Shown here piece by piece: positions 44,430-52,567 of a stretch of DNA of 64,000 bases. Within the stretch, counting starts at the first letter, position 1. Every line of letters begins with the position of its first letter. A model generated the notes under the pieces. That model made no database searches. It was given only the letters and a program-made list of their open reading frames with translations, and was not told the origin of the DNA. Location of the stretch: positions 434,001 to 498,000 of the forward strand of contig CBDCWO010000006.1 of assembly GCA_965223405.1 (NCBI GenBank). The letters are read 5' to 3'. Source of the DNA: CBDCWO01 sp965223405 (lineage in GTDB: Bacteria; Bacteroidota; Bacteroidia; Chitinophagales; Saprospiraceae). Both the position numbers and the translations under genes were made by a program.

Positions 44430-44453
44430 AAGGCCCTGAACTCCCAGGACCTT
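44430..44453 (+). terminator. Weak hairpin after the DUF5916 gene
   Basis: AAGGCCCTG and CAGGACCTT pair except for one position, around the loop AACTCC, 65 bp past the stop. The T content after it is low, so termination is only possible. Confidence 0.4.
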
Positions 44454-44587
44454 CTAATTCCTCATCCTCTATGAAGATGTTATAACAGTGTCAGGTAATA
44501 ATATCTTCAGTGGACGAAGTTACACATTCCTGAGCAAAGTTGCAACTGCTGTTTTGTGCTGGTTGCCAGTCAATTTTTTGAATTAAT

Positions 44588-44595
44588 TATCTTTG
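44588..44595 (+). promoter_or_regulatory. Candidate promoter of yjjG
   Basis: TATCTTTG matches TAnnTTTG exactly, 19 bases before the ATG at 44615. A TTG at 44563-44565 lies 22 bases upstream, close to the preferred spacing. Confidence 0.5.
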
Positions 44596-44614
44596 CCTAT
44601 TCCAACTATCAGGT

Positions 44615-45301
44615 ATGTCAATCACGCACCTTTTCTTCGACGCAGATCACACCATTTTTGATTTTGATAAATGTCAAACCAGATCATTGCAAAAAGCATT
44701 TAACGATTGTGAAATCGACTATCAGCCCGAATATGGAGAAATCTACACCAGGATTAACAAGGCTTGCTGGAAATCTTTTGAGAAAGGTAAGATCACCAGA
44801 GAACAATTAAAATCACAACGTATGCAATCTTTCTGCCGTGCCATAAATCTCGATATCCCCGGATCTTATTTTCATGATTTATACGCCAAGCATTTGTCAT
44901 CGGCTATCTACTACTTTGAAGGGGCTGAAAGTACTTTGCATCAGTTATCCAGTACTTATCAAATGGTACTAATCACTAATGGCCTGGCCGAAATTCAACG
45001 TCCAAGATTGGAAAAATCCTCTTTACTTCCTTGTTTTGACGAAGTCATTATTTCAGGAGAAATCGGATATACAAAACCCGACCGGAAGTTTTTCAAAATT
45101 GCGATGGAGAAATGCCAATATCCCGCCCCAAAGGAAACCTTGGTCATCGGTGATAATTTACATGCGGATATACGAGGAGGAAAGCAAATGGGGATGTTAA
45201 CCGCATGGTTTAATCCCGATGGTCTCGAAAAAGATGAGGATGTTCAACCAGATTATGAGTTTAACCATTGGAATCAGCTCAACGCAATTTTGGCACTCTA
45301 G
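44615..45301 (+). CDS. yjjG: YjjG-family noncanonical pyrimidine nucleotidase (HAD superfamily)
   Basis: 228 residues, the expected length. HAD motif I is FFDADHTIFDF (nucleophile and acid/base Asp), motif II VLITNGLAEIQRPRL, and motif III/IV spans GYTKPDRKFFKIAMEKC and VIGDNLHADIRGGKQMGMLTAWFNP. A C1-type helical cap follows motif I. The family hydrolyses nucleoside monophosphates with a preference for damaged or non-canonical pyrimidines and so cleans the nucleotide pool. Likely first gene of a plus-strand unit with GH29 and the LOG-family gene. Confidence 0.88.
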   Translation: MSITHLFFDADHTIFDFDKCQTRSLQKAFNDCEIDYQPEYGEIYTRINKACWKSFEKGKITREQLKSQRMQSFCRAINLDIPGSYFHDLYAKHLSSAIYYFEGAESTLHQLSSTYQMVLITNGLAEIQRPRLEKSSLLPCFDEVIISGEIGYTKPDRKFFKIAMEKCQYPAPKETLVIGDNLHADIRGGKQMGMLTAWFNPDGLEKDEDVQPDYEFNHWNQLNAILAL

Positions 45302-45345
45302 ATGAATATCTTAAATTAGATTTCATTTAATACAATTCTTTAGAA

Positions 45346-46776
45346 ATGGGAAAATATTTATTGGCACTGGGTTTATTTTTTAGTGCATGTCTTTTACTAT
45401 CTGGACAGAAATATCAATGGCCACAAGATGAGGAGGTAAGCAAGAAACTCGAATGGTGGCAAGATCAAAAATTTGGATTCATGATGCATTGGGGAACATA
45501 TAGTCAACTGGGTATTGTGGAAAGCTGGGCACTTTGTTCCGAACCCTGGATCAGTCGTAGAGGGGCAGATTATTATCAATTCAAAATGGACTATGAAGCG
45601 TTACCTCAGTCGTTCAATCCAGTTAAATTTGATCCGCAAAAATGGGCCAAAGCAGCGAAGGATGCCGGGATGAGGTATGTGGTGTTTACTACCAAACACC
45701 ACGATGGTTTTTGCATGTTTGACAGTAAATATACCGACTATAAAATTACGGGCCCGAACGTTCCTTTCCGAAACCATGTTAAAGCCAATGTGGCTAAAGA
45801 AATATTTTCGGCGTTCCGTCAGGAAGGCATGGGTATTGGCGCCTATTTTTCCAAACCAGACTGGAACCATCCGGATTATTGGGCCAAAGAATGGGCAACT
45901 CCCAATCGATGCAATAATTATGACATTCGCAAATATCCTGAACGGTGGCAACGATTCAAAGATTTTACCTACAACCAAATAAAAGAATTGACTACTGAGT
46001 ATGGTTCGATTGATATTTTATGGTTGGATGGAGGCTGGGTTAGACCTGATTCCACCATCAATGAGGAAGTATTGGCTTGGGGATATGATATACCTGAATG
46101 GGAACAAGATATTGATATGCCAAGGATTGCAAAAATGGCCAGAACAAATCAGCCAGGTCTCATTATTGTTGATCGCTCAGTGCATGGCCCATATGAAGAT
46201 TATCGAACTCCGGAACAGCGAGTACCGGATCGCACCTTACCTTACCCTTGGGAGACCTGTATGACCATGTCTCAATCTTGGAGTTACAATCGCAATCCAC
46301 GCTATAAGTCTTCCAGACAGTTGATCCACCTCTTAATAGACATCGTCGCTAAAGGCGGTAATTTTTTGTTGAATGTAGGTCCCGGACCGGATGGAACCAT
46401 TGATGAAGAGGCATTTGTCCGGATGAAAGACATGGGCGATTGGTTGGATCTAAATGGAGACGCCATTTACTCCACCAGACCAATAAAGCCATATAAAGAG
46501 GGAAAGATATGTTATACGAGAAAGAAAGATACCCGCCAGGTTAATGCCATATACCTCCCCGACGCAAATGAGGATGAAATTCCTCATAAAATATTCTTAT
46601 ACAGTATCCAACCTGAAAAAGGAAGTCAAGTGACCTTGCTGGAAACCGGAGCATCTGTTAAATGGGAAGCTGTGGCCAACGGAGCATTAATAGAAATCGG
46701 GGGTAATTTGCGCAAAGAGGTCAAAAATACGCATGCTTGGGTATTTCAATTTTCAGTTAACTCCATTCCTGAATAA
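45346..46776 (+). CDS. GH29 alpha-L-fucosidase, secreted
   Basis: 476 residues. Signal peptide (1-20) ending LLLSGQ, with no clear lipobox at that site. The TIM barrel (about 33-370) has KFGFMMHWGTYSQLG, YVVFTTKHHDGF (His118-His119-Asp120, fucose contacts) and IDILWLDGGW with the nucleophile Asp228. The C-terminal part is a beta-sandwich. It is a retaining enzyme that releases fucose from glycans. It lies about 18 kb from the GH95/sulfatase locus but could act on the same material. The stop TAA shares its last A with the ATG of the next gene. Confidence 0.92.
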   Translation: MGKYLLALGLFFSACLLLSGQKYQWPQDEEVSKKLEWWQDQKFGFMMHWGTYSQLGIVESWALCSEPWISRRGADYYQFKMDYEALPQSFNPVKFDPQKWAKAAKDAGMRYVVFTTKHHDGFCMFDSKYTDYKITGPNVPFRNHVKANVAKEIFSAFRQEGMGIGAYFSKPDWNHPDYWAKEWATPNRCNNYDIRKYPERWQRFKDFTYNQIKELTTEYGSIDILWLDGGWVRPDSTINEEVLAWGYDIPEWEQDIDMPRIAKMARTNQPGLIIVDRSVHGPYEDYRTPEQRVPDRTLPYPWETCMTMSQSWSYNRNPRYKSSRQLIHLLIDIVAKGGNFLLNVGPGPDGTIDEEAFVRMKDMGDWLDLNGDAIYSTRPIKPYKEGKICYTRKKDTRQVNAIYLPDANEDEIPHKIFLYSIQPEKGSQVTLLETGASVKWEAVANGALIEIGGNLRKEVKNTHAWVFQFSVNSIPE

Positions 46777-47366
46777 TGTCAAAGATCGAGTCTATAGCCG
46801 TTTTTTGTGGCTCCAGTTCAGGAAATGATCCGGCAATTTGGGATACTACCGTTGAATTGGGAGCTGCCCTTGCAGAAAAAAAGATCCGATTGATTTTTGG
46901 GGGAGGCAAAGTTGGAATCATGGGAATCCTGGCAGACTCGGTAATAGAAAACGGCGGCAAAGTTACAGGAGTTATACCCTCCTTTTTGCGCTCTAAAGAA
47001 ATAGCTCATATTGGAACTACGGAATTGATCAGCACCCACAATATGCATGAACGCAAAGAAAAAATATATGAGCTTGCCGATGCATTTTTGGTTCTCCCCG
47101 GGGGGTACGGAACCCTGGATGAGCTATTTGAAATCGTGACCTGGGCTCAATTGGGACTCCACCAAAAACCCATTTGTATCATCAATATTAATGGGTATTT
47201 CGATGCGCTTAGAAATTTGATTGTAAAAATGACAGACCAAGGTTTTCTAAAATTGGAAAATGCAACCATGATTCGTTTCGCTTCGACTATTGAACAGGCT
47301 TTCTTTGAACTGCGCACCTATATCGCACCCAAAGTCGGAAAATGGATAAAAGAAGAAGATCTATAG
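46776..47366 (+). CDS. LOG-family (TIGR00730) nucleoside monophosphate phosphoribohydrolase
   Basis: 196 residues. The Rossmann-like fold has IAVFCGSSSGNDP near the N-terminus, LIFGGGKVGIMGILADSVIENGG, MHERKEKIYELADAFLVLPGG, and the signature PGGYGTLDELFEIVTWAQLG. In the characterised family this motif removes ribose 5-phosphate from nucleoside monophosphates (cytokinin activation in plants and their associates); lysine decarboxylase is an old misannotation. Its start overlaps the GH29 stop by one base. It ends two bases from the stop of the convergent SDR gene. Confidence 0.9.
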   Translation: MSKIESIAVFCGSSSGNDPAIWDTTVELGAALAEKKIRLIFGGGKVGIMGILADSVIENGGKVTGVIPSFLRSKEIAHIGTTELISTHNMHERKEKIYELADAFLVLPGGYGTLDELFEIVTWAQLGLHQKPICIININGYFDALRNLIVKMTDQGFLKLENATMIRFASTIEQAFFELRTYIAPKVGKWIKEEDL

Positions 47367-47368
47367 GC

Positions 47369-48349
47369 TTAAGAGGTCATTTTATTTCTTAGATACTGTT
47401 CGGCGTCGATTAACTCAATGCCAAATTCATCAGCAACTTTAACCGCATCCTTGACCACCATCGGCACTTGGGATCCAGCATAATTAAGAGCAAAAATATT
47501 AGCTGCCGGTCGGTTAATCAGGCTAAATATTTTTGACATCCATTTCATTAGTAATGGAGAAGTGGTCTTCACTTTAAGTTTTTTACTATAGATTTTTTCA
47601 AATATAGATTTGAGATCGTTGGGAGTTAAGGCTTCCGGTCCTCCGATTTGAAAAATCCGGTTAGTGGCATGAGGATTTCCAATGGCTCTGACATGAAATT
47701 CAGCAACATCTTCGATTGAGATGTAAGAGGTAGGCATATTTCCTTTCCCGATTCGATGAAATCTCCCCTTTTCTGCAATGTCATTGCGGATACCATCGTA
47801 GAAGTTATTCATAAATTTGAAAGGTCGGTTTAGAGTTGCCATTTCCGTACCTTGAATGGGTATTTCTGTTCCGTAAAATCCAAAATGAATATCCATGAAT
47901 GCAGCCGGTTGGAAAATGGTGTAAGGTATACCTGTTGCCAATATGGCCTCTTCAATAGTCTTCTTTGCCCTTCCCAATGGTATGGACTCATTCAACTCAC
48001 CAAATGGTAAAACTGAAGTAAATATGAATTGTTTGACTAGCGATTCTTTACAAGCTTTAAGAAGCTTTTTATGCCCTTTGATATCTACTTTTTTAAAAGT
48101 ATCTGCTTTGAGTCTCGGTGCAGCAGTATTTGCAGTAGATATGACTACATCCTTTCCTTCCACCGCACGCTTCAAGGTAGATACATCCGTCAGATCTCCT
48201 TCAATCCGTTGTATGCCATTTAATTTTTGTAATAGTGAAATATCTGAAGTTGTCCGATGTAAGGCAAAAACATTATTGCCCGTATTCTGAAGCTTTTTAC
48301 AAATGGTATATCCCAATTGCCCCGTCGATCCGATAATCAATATGTTCAT
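47369..48349 (-). CDS. NAD(P)-binding atypical SDR (NmrA/epimerase-like)
   Basis: 326 residues. N-terminal nucleotide-binding loop ILIIGSTGQLGYTIC (TGxxGxxG variant), GDLTDVSTLKRAVEGKDVVIS, FIFTSVLPFG, then YTIFQPAAFMDIHF in place of a classical YxxxK active site, and YISIEDVAEFHVRAIGNP. This pattern belongs to atypical SDRs, which often act as redox sensors or quinone/sugar-nucleotide reductases. The substrate is unknown. Confidence 0.82.
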   Translation of the reverse strand: MNILIIGSTGQLGYTICKKLQNTGNNVFALHRTTSDISLLQKLNGIQRIEGDLTDVSTLKRAVEGKDVVISTANTAAPRLKADTFKKVDIKGHKKLLKACKESLVKQFIFTSVLPFGELNESIPLGRAKKTIEEAILATGIPYTIFQPAAFMDIHFGFYGTEIPIQGTEMATLNRPFKFMNNFYDGIRNDIAEKGRFHRIGKGNMPTSYISIEDVAEFHVRAIGNPHATNRIFQIGGPEALTPNDLKSIFEKIYSKKLKVKTTSPLLMKWMSKIFSLINRPAANIFALNYAGSQVPMVVKDAVKVADEFGIELIDAEQYLRNKMTS

Positions 48350-48665
48350 GATTACTGATGTTTGTTAAGCCTGTCTTGTACGACATTTAAAGGTAACAAA
48401 ATAGCATCAAATAACCTGAAAAGCACGCATTGTTATGGGCACTTAGCTGGAAATACGCACACATAAATTTAGCCCTTTACATCTGCTTAGAATCAAAGCA
48501 CAGGCATCAAACATTAGACTATGGTTAACAATTAATCAGCCATGAACATGCTGACCTCTAGAGCTCCGGTCTCCTTACGTTAGTTGAACAAATGGTCCTA
48601 GCATAACTTTTCCTTCTATTTGATACTATTGTCTTGATGGAATTAGTTTTTATATCAGATAAAAC
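48350..48665. other. Divergent intergenic region
   Basis: 316 bp between the SDR gene and the sensor kinase gene. It must contain promoters for both. The only notable site is TATCAGATAAAA at 48653-48664, directly before the kinase start and shared with the palindrome at 41148-41164. Confidence 0.5.
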
Positions 48666-51641
48666 TTGCTCTTGAATACATCCTCATTCATAAACACTCG
48701 CCATTGCTGGTTAATCATCTTGTTAATACTTGTATCCAAACAGGTAAATGCGCAAATACCCTTATTCGAATCCCGGTTGATTGACGCGCTAAAAAATGAA
48801 AGAATCTCTACTTTATATACAGATCAAAATGGTTACCTCTGGATAGGAATCGACCATAAAGGTGTATGTCGATTCAATGGTTATAATCTTGAATGGTTTA
48901 AATGGAAAATGGTTAAACCCGATGTTAAGATTCAATCCATGCTGCAAGTCAACGATTCTACTCTTTGGATAGGCACTAATCGCGGAATGAGTCGCCTGAA
49001 AGGGGGAACCCTGCAAGAACTAGAATATGACGGATTGGACATTTCGGACCTGATCCAACGATCCAACCAAGATGTTTATTTGGCCACCCAAAAAGGAATT
49101 TGGATCGCTAAGGATACGAAAGAGAATGTTCCCTTTCGTAAGGTCAATATTCCAGTCACCAAAATCAATTCCTTATACGAATATGACAATGCCTTGTGGA
49201 TATGTAGTGAATCAGGTTTGTACCGATTTAAGAATCAAGTGGTACACTTCGACCGAAGTCACGGTTTGAACAGCCTCAGTGTAAAAGCAATCCTTAAAAC
49301 AAATCCGGAGGAATTTTTGGTATTCTGTGACGGAAGTCAACCTCAGTATCTACGACATGACCGACTTGAAAATCCCATTTGGGACGTCAAGATAGAACCA
49401 CCGCAGTATAATTATATATACCATGATATCGACGAGCAAAACGTATGGGTCAATACGCAAAATCAGCAATTATATTATGCAGATGCAAGTGGAGATTTTG
49501 GTAAGAAACCTTTTTGGCAAACAGTGCAAACAATCAAAAACATAAAATCCATAGTCAAGGATACTTACGGACAAATCTGGATTAGTTCGACCCAGGGTCT
49601 TTGGCGTGCTAATTTAGAATCATGGTATCAGGTAGACCACTACCACCAAGTGCAGAATATCAAGAATATTGAGGTTGATCCACAGCAAAATCTTTGGCTG
49701 TTGGATGAATCAGGAAGATTAGGAAAATTTCAATTTTCACAAGCCAGAATATTTTATCCATCCCTCTCGAAAACTCAGGATCCATCCCGGTTTCTTTTCA
49801 AAAATCATAGTGGTAAAATATACCTATTCAGCTCAAGCCAAATTGGTGAAATCCAAAATAACAAAATTCGATTATTCGATCTAAAACCCAATTTACCAAA
49901 CTATCAAATCCTTGATGTCAAACAAAAAGGGAAAGACTATTTTTGGATGGTTACCAATCCACAAAACTTATACAAACTCCAAATCAAGGATAACGTATTT
50001 GTAACCGAATCAATTAAACTGCCACCTGGATCGCATGATTATCAAATCAAGCTATTTGAGGTAGATCACCTTGGTGATTGTTGGCTGTTGACCTACAATC
50101 CAGAACGAGGTAATGAATTATGGTCTTACCATTTACAAAATTGGACACATCATAAGCTACCCGAAGGAATTACCATTAACGCATTGAATCGGTCTATTGG
50201 AAACACGGATACCCGGCTTTGGTTGGGTTCTGATCAGGGTCTTTGGACCATAAATACGAGCGATCAATTCAAGTTGATTCAAGGTCAAGACCAGCTACAA
50301 GATTTGTATATCCACCATATTATTGATAACCAACAGCATATTTGGGTATCCAATCGTAAAGGCATAACAAAGATCCTACTGGACTTTGAGGGTAAGATCT
50401 ATGAGACTCATAGGTATGATTGGTCGTCAAAGTGGTCAGATCCTTCTTCTTCAAGATTGGATATTGACTTAGAAGAAAACATTTGGGTTTATAACCAAAA
50501 TGGCGTATTTGTTTTAAACCCAAAAGACCAAACCGATATTCAGGATCCTCCTAGGCTAGCCATTCGGAAAATAAGAGTAACCGCGTCAGATAGCAACAGG
50601 ATCGAGTCAAAGGCAAAGTCCACAATATATCTTCCATCCAATGTCAATTCACTATGGATATCGTGTGAAACGGTTTGTCTTACAGGTGAATCAATGTTTT
50701 ATCAATGGCGTTGGAATGACAACCCATGGTCCACACCTTCCACTTCCTCAAATATGGAATTCACTCATTTTCCCACTGGCGAAAATACACTTACAATACG
50801 CGTCTGTAATGATAAATTCGAGTGTAGCAGTTCTAAATCATTATCTATTCTGATGGCCGTTCCATGGTACCAAAAACCCATATACTTAGCGGGAGCAATA
50901 ATCGGCATATTCTTGCTTTTAGGTTTATTCGTTTTCATTTCACAATGGCGTCAACGCAGAATACTTATCTATGAGAAAAAAAACCTCATGCGGAAATACG
51001 AACTATTAAGTTTGGAGCAACAAGCTCATCAAAACCAAATGAATCCACATTTTATTTTCAATATGCTTAATAGTATTAAAGGGATGATGACTGGCCATTC
51101 AAATCAAGCAGCCAGACAGAAAATTTCAAGATTTGCCGGACTTATGCGTAAATTCCTGAACCAATCACGCCAAAATTTAACATCATTACAGGATGAAATA
51201 GAATTCATCACTGAATATGTGGCCATGCAGGAATCCTTACATAAGTTACCGATCAACCTAATCTGGTCGGTCGATTCAAAACTTGAACCTGAAATGATTC
51301 ACATTCCTCCCATGGTTCTCCAGCCCCTAGTCGAAAATGCCATCCTTCATGGAATTCTACCTCAAATCAAAAAAACCGAGATAGATGAAGGTACAATTGA
51401 AATTGATATTGCACCTTTTGGATCCTATCTCAAAATATATGTCAGGGATACTGGAGTTGGAATCAAATCTGTTCCCCATAAACAAAATCATCAATCAGCG
51501 GGTTTGGACATCATTCGGAGGCGATTAAATTTGCTAATAAGAAACCAGCAGATCGTACCTTTGAAATTTCTAGACCAAAAGAATTCAAATGATCGTAAAA
51601 AGGGTACCACGCTAGAATTGATTGTCCCAATCATACATTAG
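48666..51641 (+). CDS. Propeller (Reg_prop/Y_Y_Y) sensor histidine kinase, LytS-type
   Basis: 991 residues from a TTG; no ATG is available near the signal peptide (about 1-29, ending QVNAQ). The periplasmic sensor consists of two-component regulator propeller repeats (YLWIGIDHKGVCRFNG, LWIGTNRGMSRLKGG, IWISSTQGLWRAN, LWLGSDQGLWTI) and a Y_Y_Y domain (about 680-735). A membrane helix (about 739-761) leads into a coiled segment and a His_kinase domain with phospho-acceptor His795 in NQMNPHFIFNMLNS and ATPase motif VLQPLVENAILHG. It pairs with the LytTR regulator seven bases downstream. Such sensors usually detect oligosaccharides or other extracytoplasmic nutrients. Confidence 0.92.
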   Translation: MLLNTSSFINTRHCWLIILLILVSKQVNAQIPLFESRLIDALKNERISTLYTDQNGYLWIGIDHKGVCRFNGYNLEWFKWKMVKPDVKIQSMLQVNDSTLWIGTNRGMSRLKGGTLQELEYDGLDISDLIQRSNQDVYLATQKGIWIAKDTKENVPFRKVNIPVTKINSLYEYDNALWICSESGLYRFKNQVVHFDRSHGLNSLSVKAILKTNPEEFLVFCDGSQPQYLRHDRLENPIWDVKIEPPQYNYIYHDIDEQNVWVNTQNQQLYYADASGDFGKKPFWQTVQTIKNIKSIVKDTYGQIWISSTQGLWRANLESWYQVDHYHQVQNIKNIEVDPQQNLWLLDESGRLGKFQFSQARIFYPSLSKTQDPSRFLFKNHSGKIYLFSSSQIGEIQNNKIRLFDLKPNLPNYQILDVKQKGKDYFWMVTNPQNLYKLQIKDNVFVTESIKLPPGSHDYQIKLFEVDHLGDCWLLTYNPERGNELWSYHLQNWTHHKLPEGITINALNRSIGNTDTRLWLGSDQGLWTINTSDQFKLIQGQDQLQDLYIHHIIDNQQHIWVSNRKGITKILLDFEGKIYETHRYDWSSKWSDPSSSRLDIDLEENIWVYNQNGVFVLNPKDQTDIQDPPRLAIRKIRVTASDSNRIESKAKSTIYLPSNVNSLWISCETVCLTGESMFYQWRWNDNPWSTPSTSSNMEFTHFPTGENTLTIRVCNDKFECSSSKSLSILMAVPWYQKPIYLAGAIIGIFLLLGLFVFISQWRQRRILIYEKKNLMRKYELLSLEQQAHQNQMNPHFIFNMLNSIKGMMTGHSNQAARQKISRFAGLMRKFLNQSRQNLTSLQDEIEFITEYVAMQESLHKLPINLIWSVDSKLEPEMIHIPPMVLQPLVENAILHGILPQIKKTEIDEGTIEIDIAPFGSYLKIYVRDTGVGIKSVPHKQNHQSAGLDIIRRRLNLLIRNQQIVPLKFLDQKNSNDRKKGTTLELIVPIIH

Positions 51642-51647
51642 ACCATT

Positions 51648-52394
51648 ATGAAAGCAATAATCATCGATGATATCCCTGAAGCAATCCAGGCATTAAAGCT
51701 GGATTTGACCGACTATTGTCCGGAAATTCAAATTGTGGGCACAGCGGAAAGTGTGGTCGAGGCCGCCAAACTAATTAACAGAGTCCATCCCGAGTTAATT
51801 TTTCTGGATATTATGCTACCTGACGGGAGCGGTTTCGATTTATTGGATATCATTCAGGAAAGAAAAGCCCAGGTCATATTCACCACTGCAAGTAACGAAC
51901 ACGCTTTACGGGCCTTTCAATATGCCGCAGTAGACTATTTGCTGAAACCTATTGAAGCAGATAAATTGGTAAACGCGGTCACGCGGGCTGAGCTTTTGTG
52001 GCCAGGTACTGCCGATTCGCTAAAAGCGTTAAAACAAAATATTCTCACCAAAGAAAAGCCCGATCAGATCGTATTATCAACAGCTGATAAATATTTAATC
52101 GTACCGGTAAGGGAGATAATCCGTTGTGAAAGTGATGATAATTGCACCCGGATTTATACTCAAAATCACGGCCAGCCTTTTATTACCAGACCTCTTAAGT
52201 ATTTTGATCAGTTACTAGGGGATCGGGGTTTTATCAGAACTCACCAGAGTCACCTGATCAATGCCAATTTTATCAAGGAATTTATCAAAATCGACGGGGG
52301 ATACATCAAACTTGCTGATGGCACCAATATCCCGGTATCGGTGCGCAGGAAGGCCCAGGTTATTCAGTGGATTGATAAACTGATGGAGAGATAA
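51648..52394 (+). CDS. LytTR-family response regulator
   Basis: 248 residues. Receiver domain with Asp7-Asp8 and phospho-acceptor Asp54 (LIFLDIMLPDGSGFD), VIFTTASNEHALRAFQYAAVDYLLKP, then a LytTR DNA-binding domain (about 140-246; YLIVPVREIIRCESDDNCT, FIRTHQSHLINANFIKEFI). It is co-transcribed with the propeller kinase, which should phosphorylate it. The following GH32-like and PSD1 genes on the same strand are possible targets. Confidence 0.93.
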   Translation: MKAIIIDDIPEAIQALKLDLTDYCPEIQIVGTAESVVEAAKLINRVHPELIFLDIMLPDGSGFDLLDIIQERKAQVIFTTASNEHALRAFQYAAVDYLLKPIEADKLVNAVTRAELLWPGTADSLKALKQNILTKEKPDQIVLSTADKYLIVPVREIIRCESDDNCTRIYTQNHGQPFITRPLKYFDQLLGDRGFIRTHQSHLINANFIKEFIKIDGGYIKLADGTNIPVSVRRKAQVIQWIDKLMER

Positions 52395-52567
52395 TGTTAA
52401 TATCCAATCTCCTCAATTACCCATTATCTTTCATTTTTTTAGACAAGATTTTGAACCATTTCCTCGGTCAACCTTGAACTTTAATGCATCGTCGGACTTA
52501 AATGTAGTTGTTAAAAAAAGCAAGAAATAATCCATATCTTCTGGTCCAAATTAATTATCCAACTATT

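Noticed and set aside
44556..44810. 84-codon frame overlapping the start of yjjG
   Set aside because: Out of frame with the HAD motifs and without its own conserved features; it also spans the yjjG promoter.
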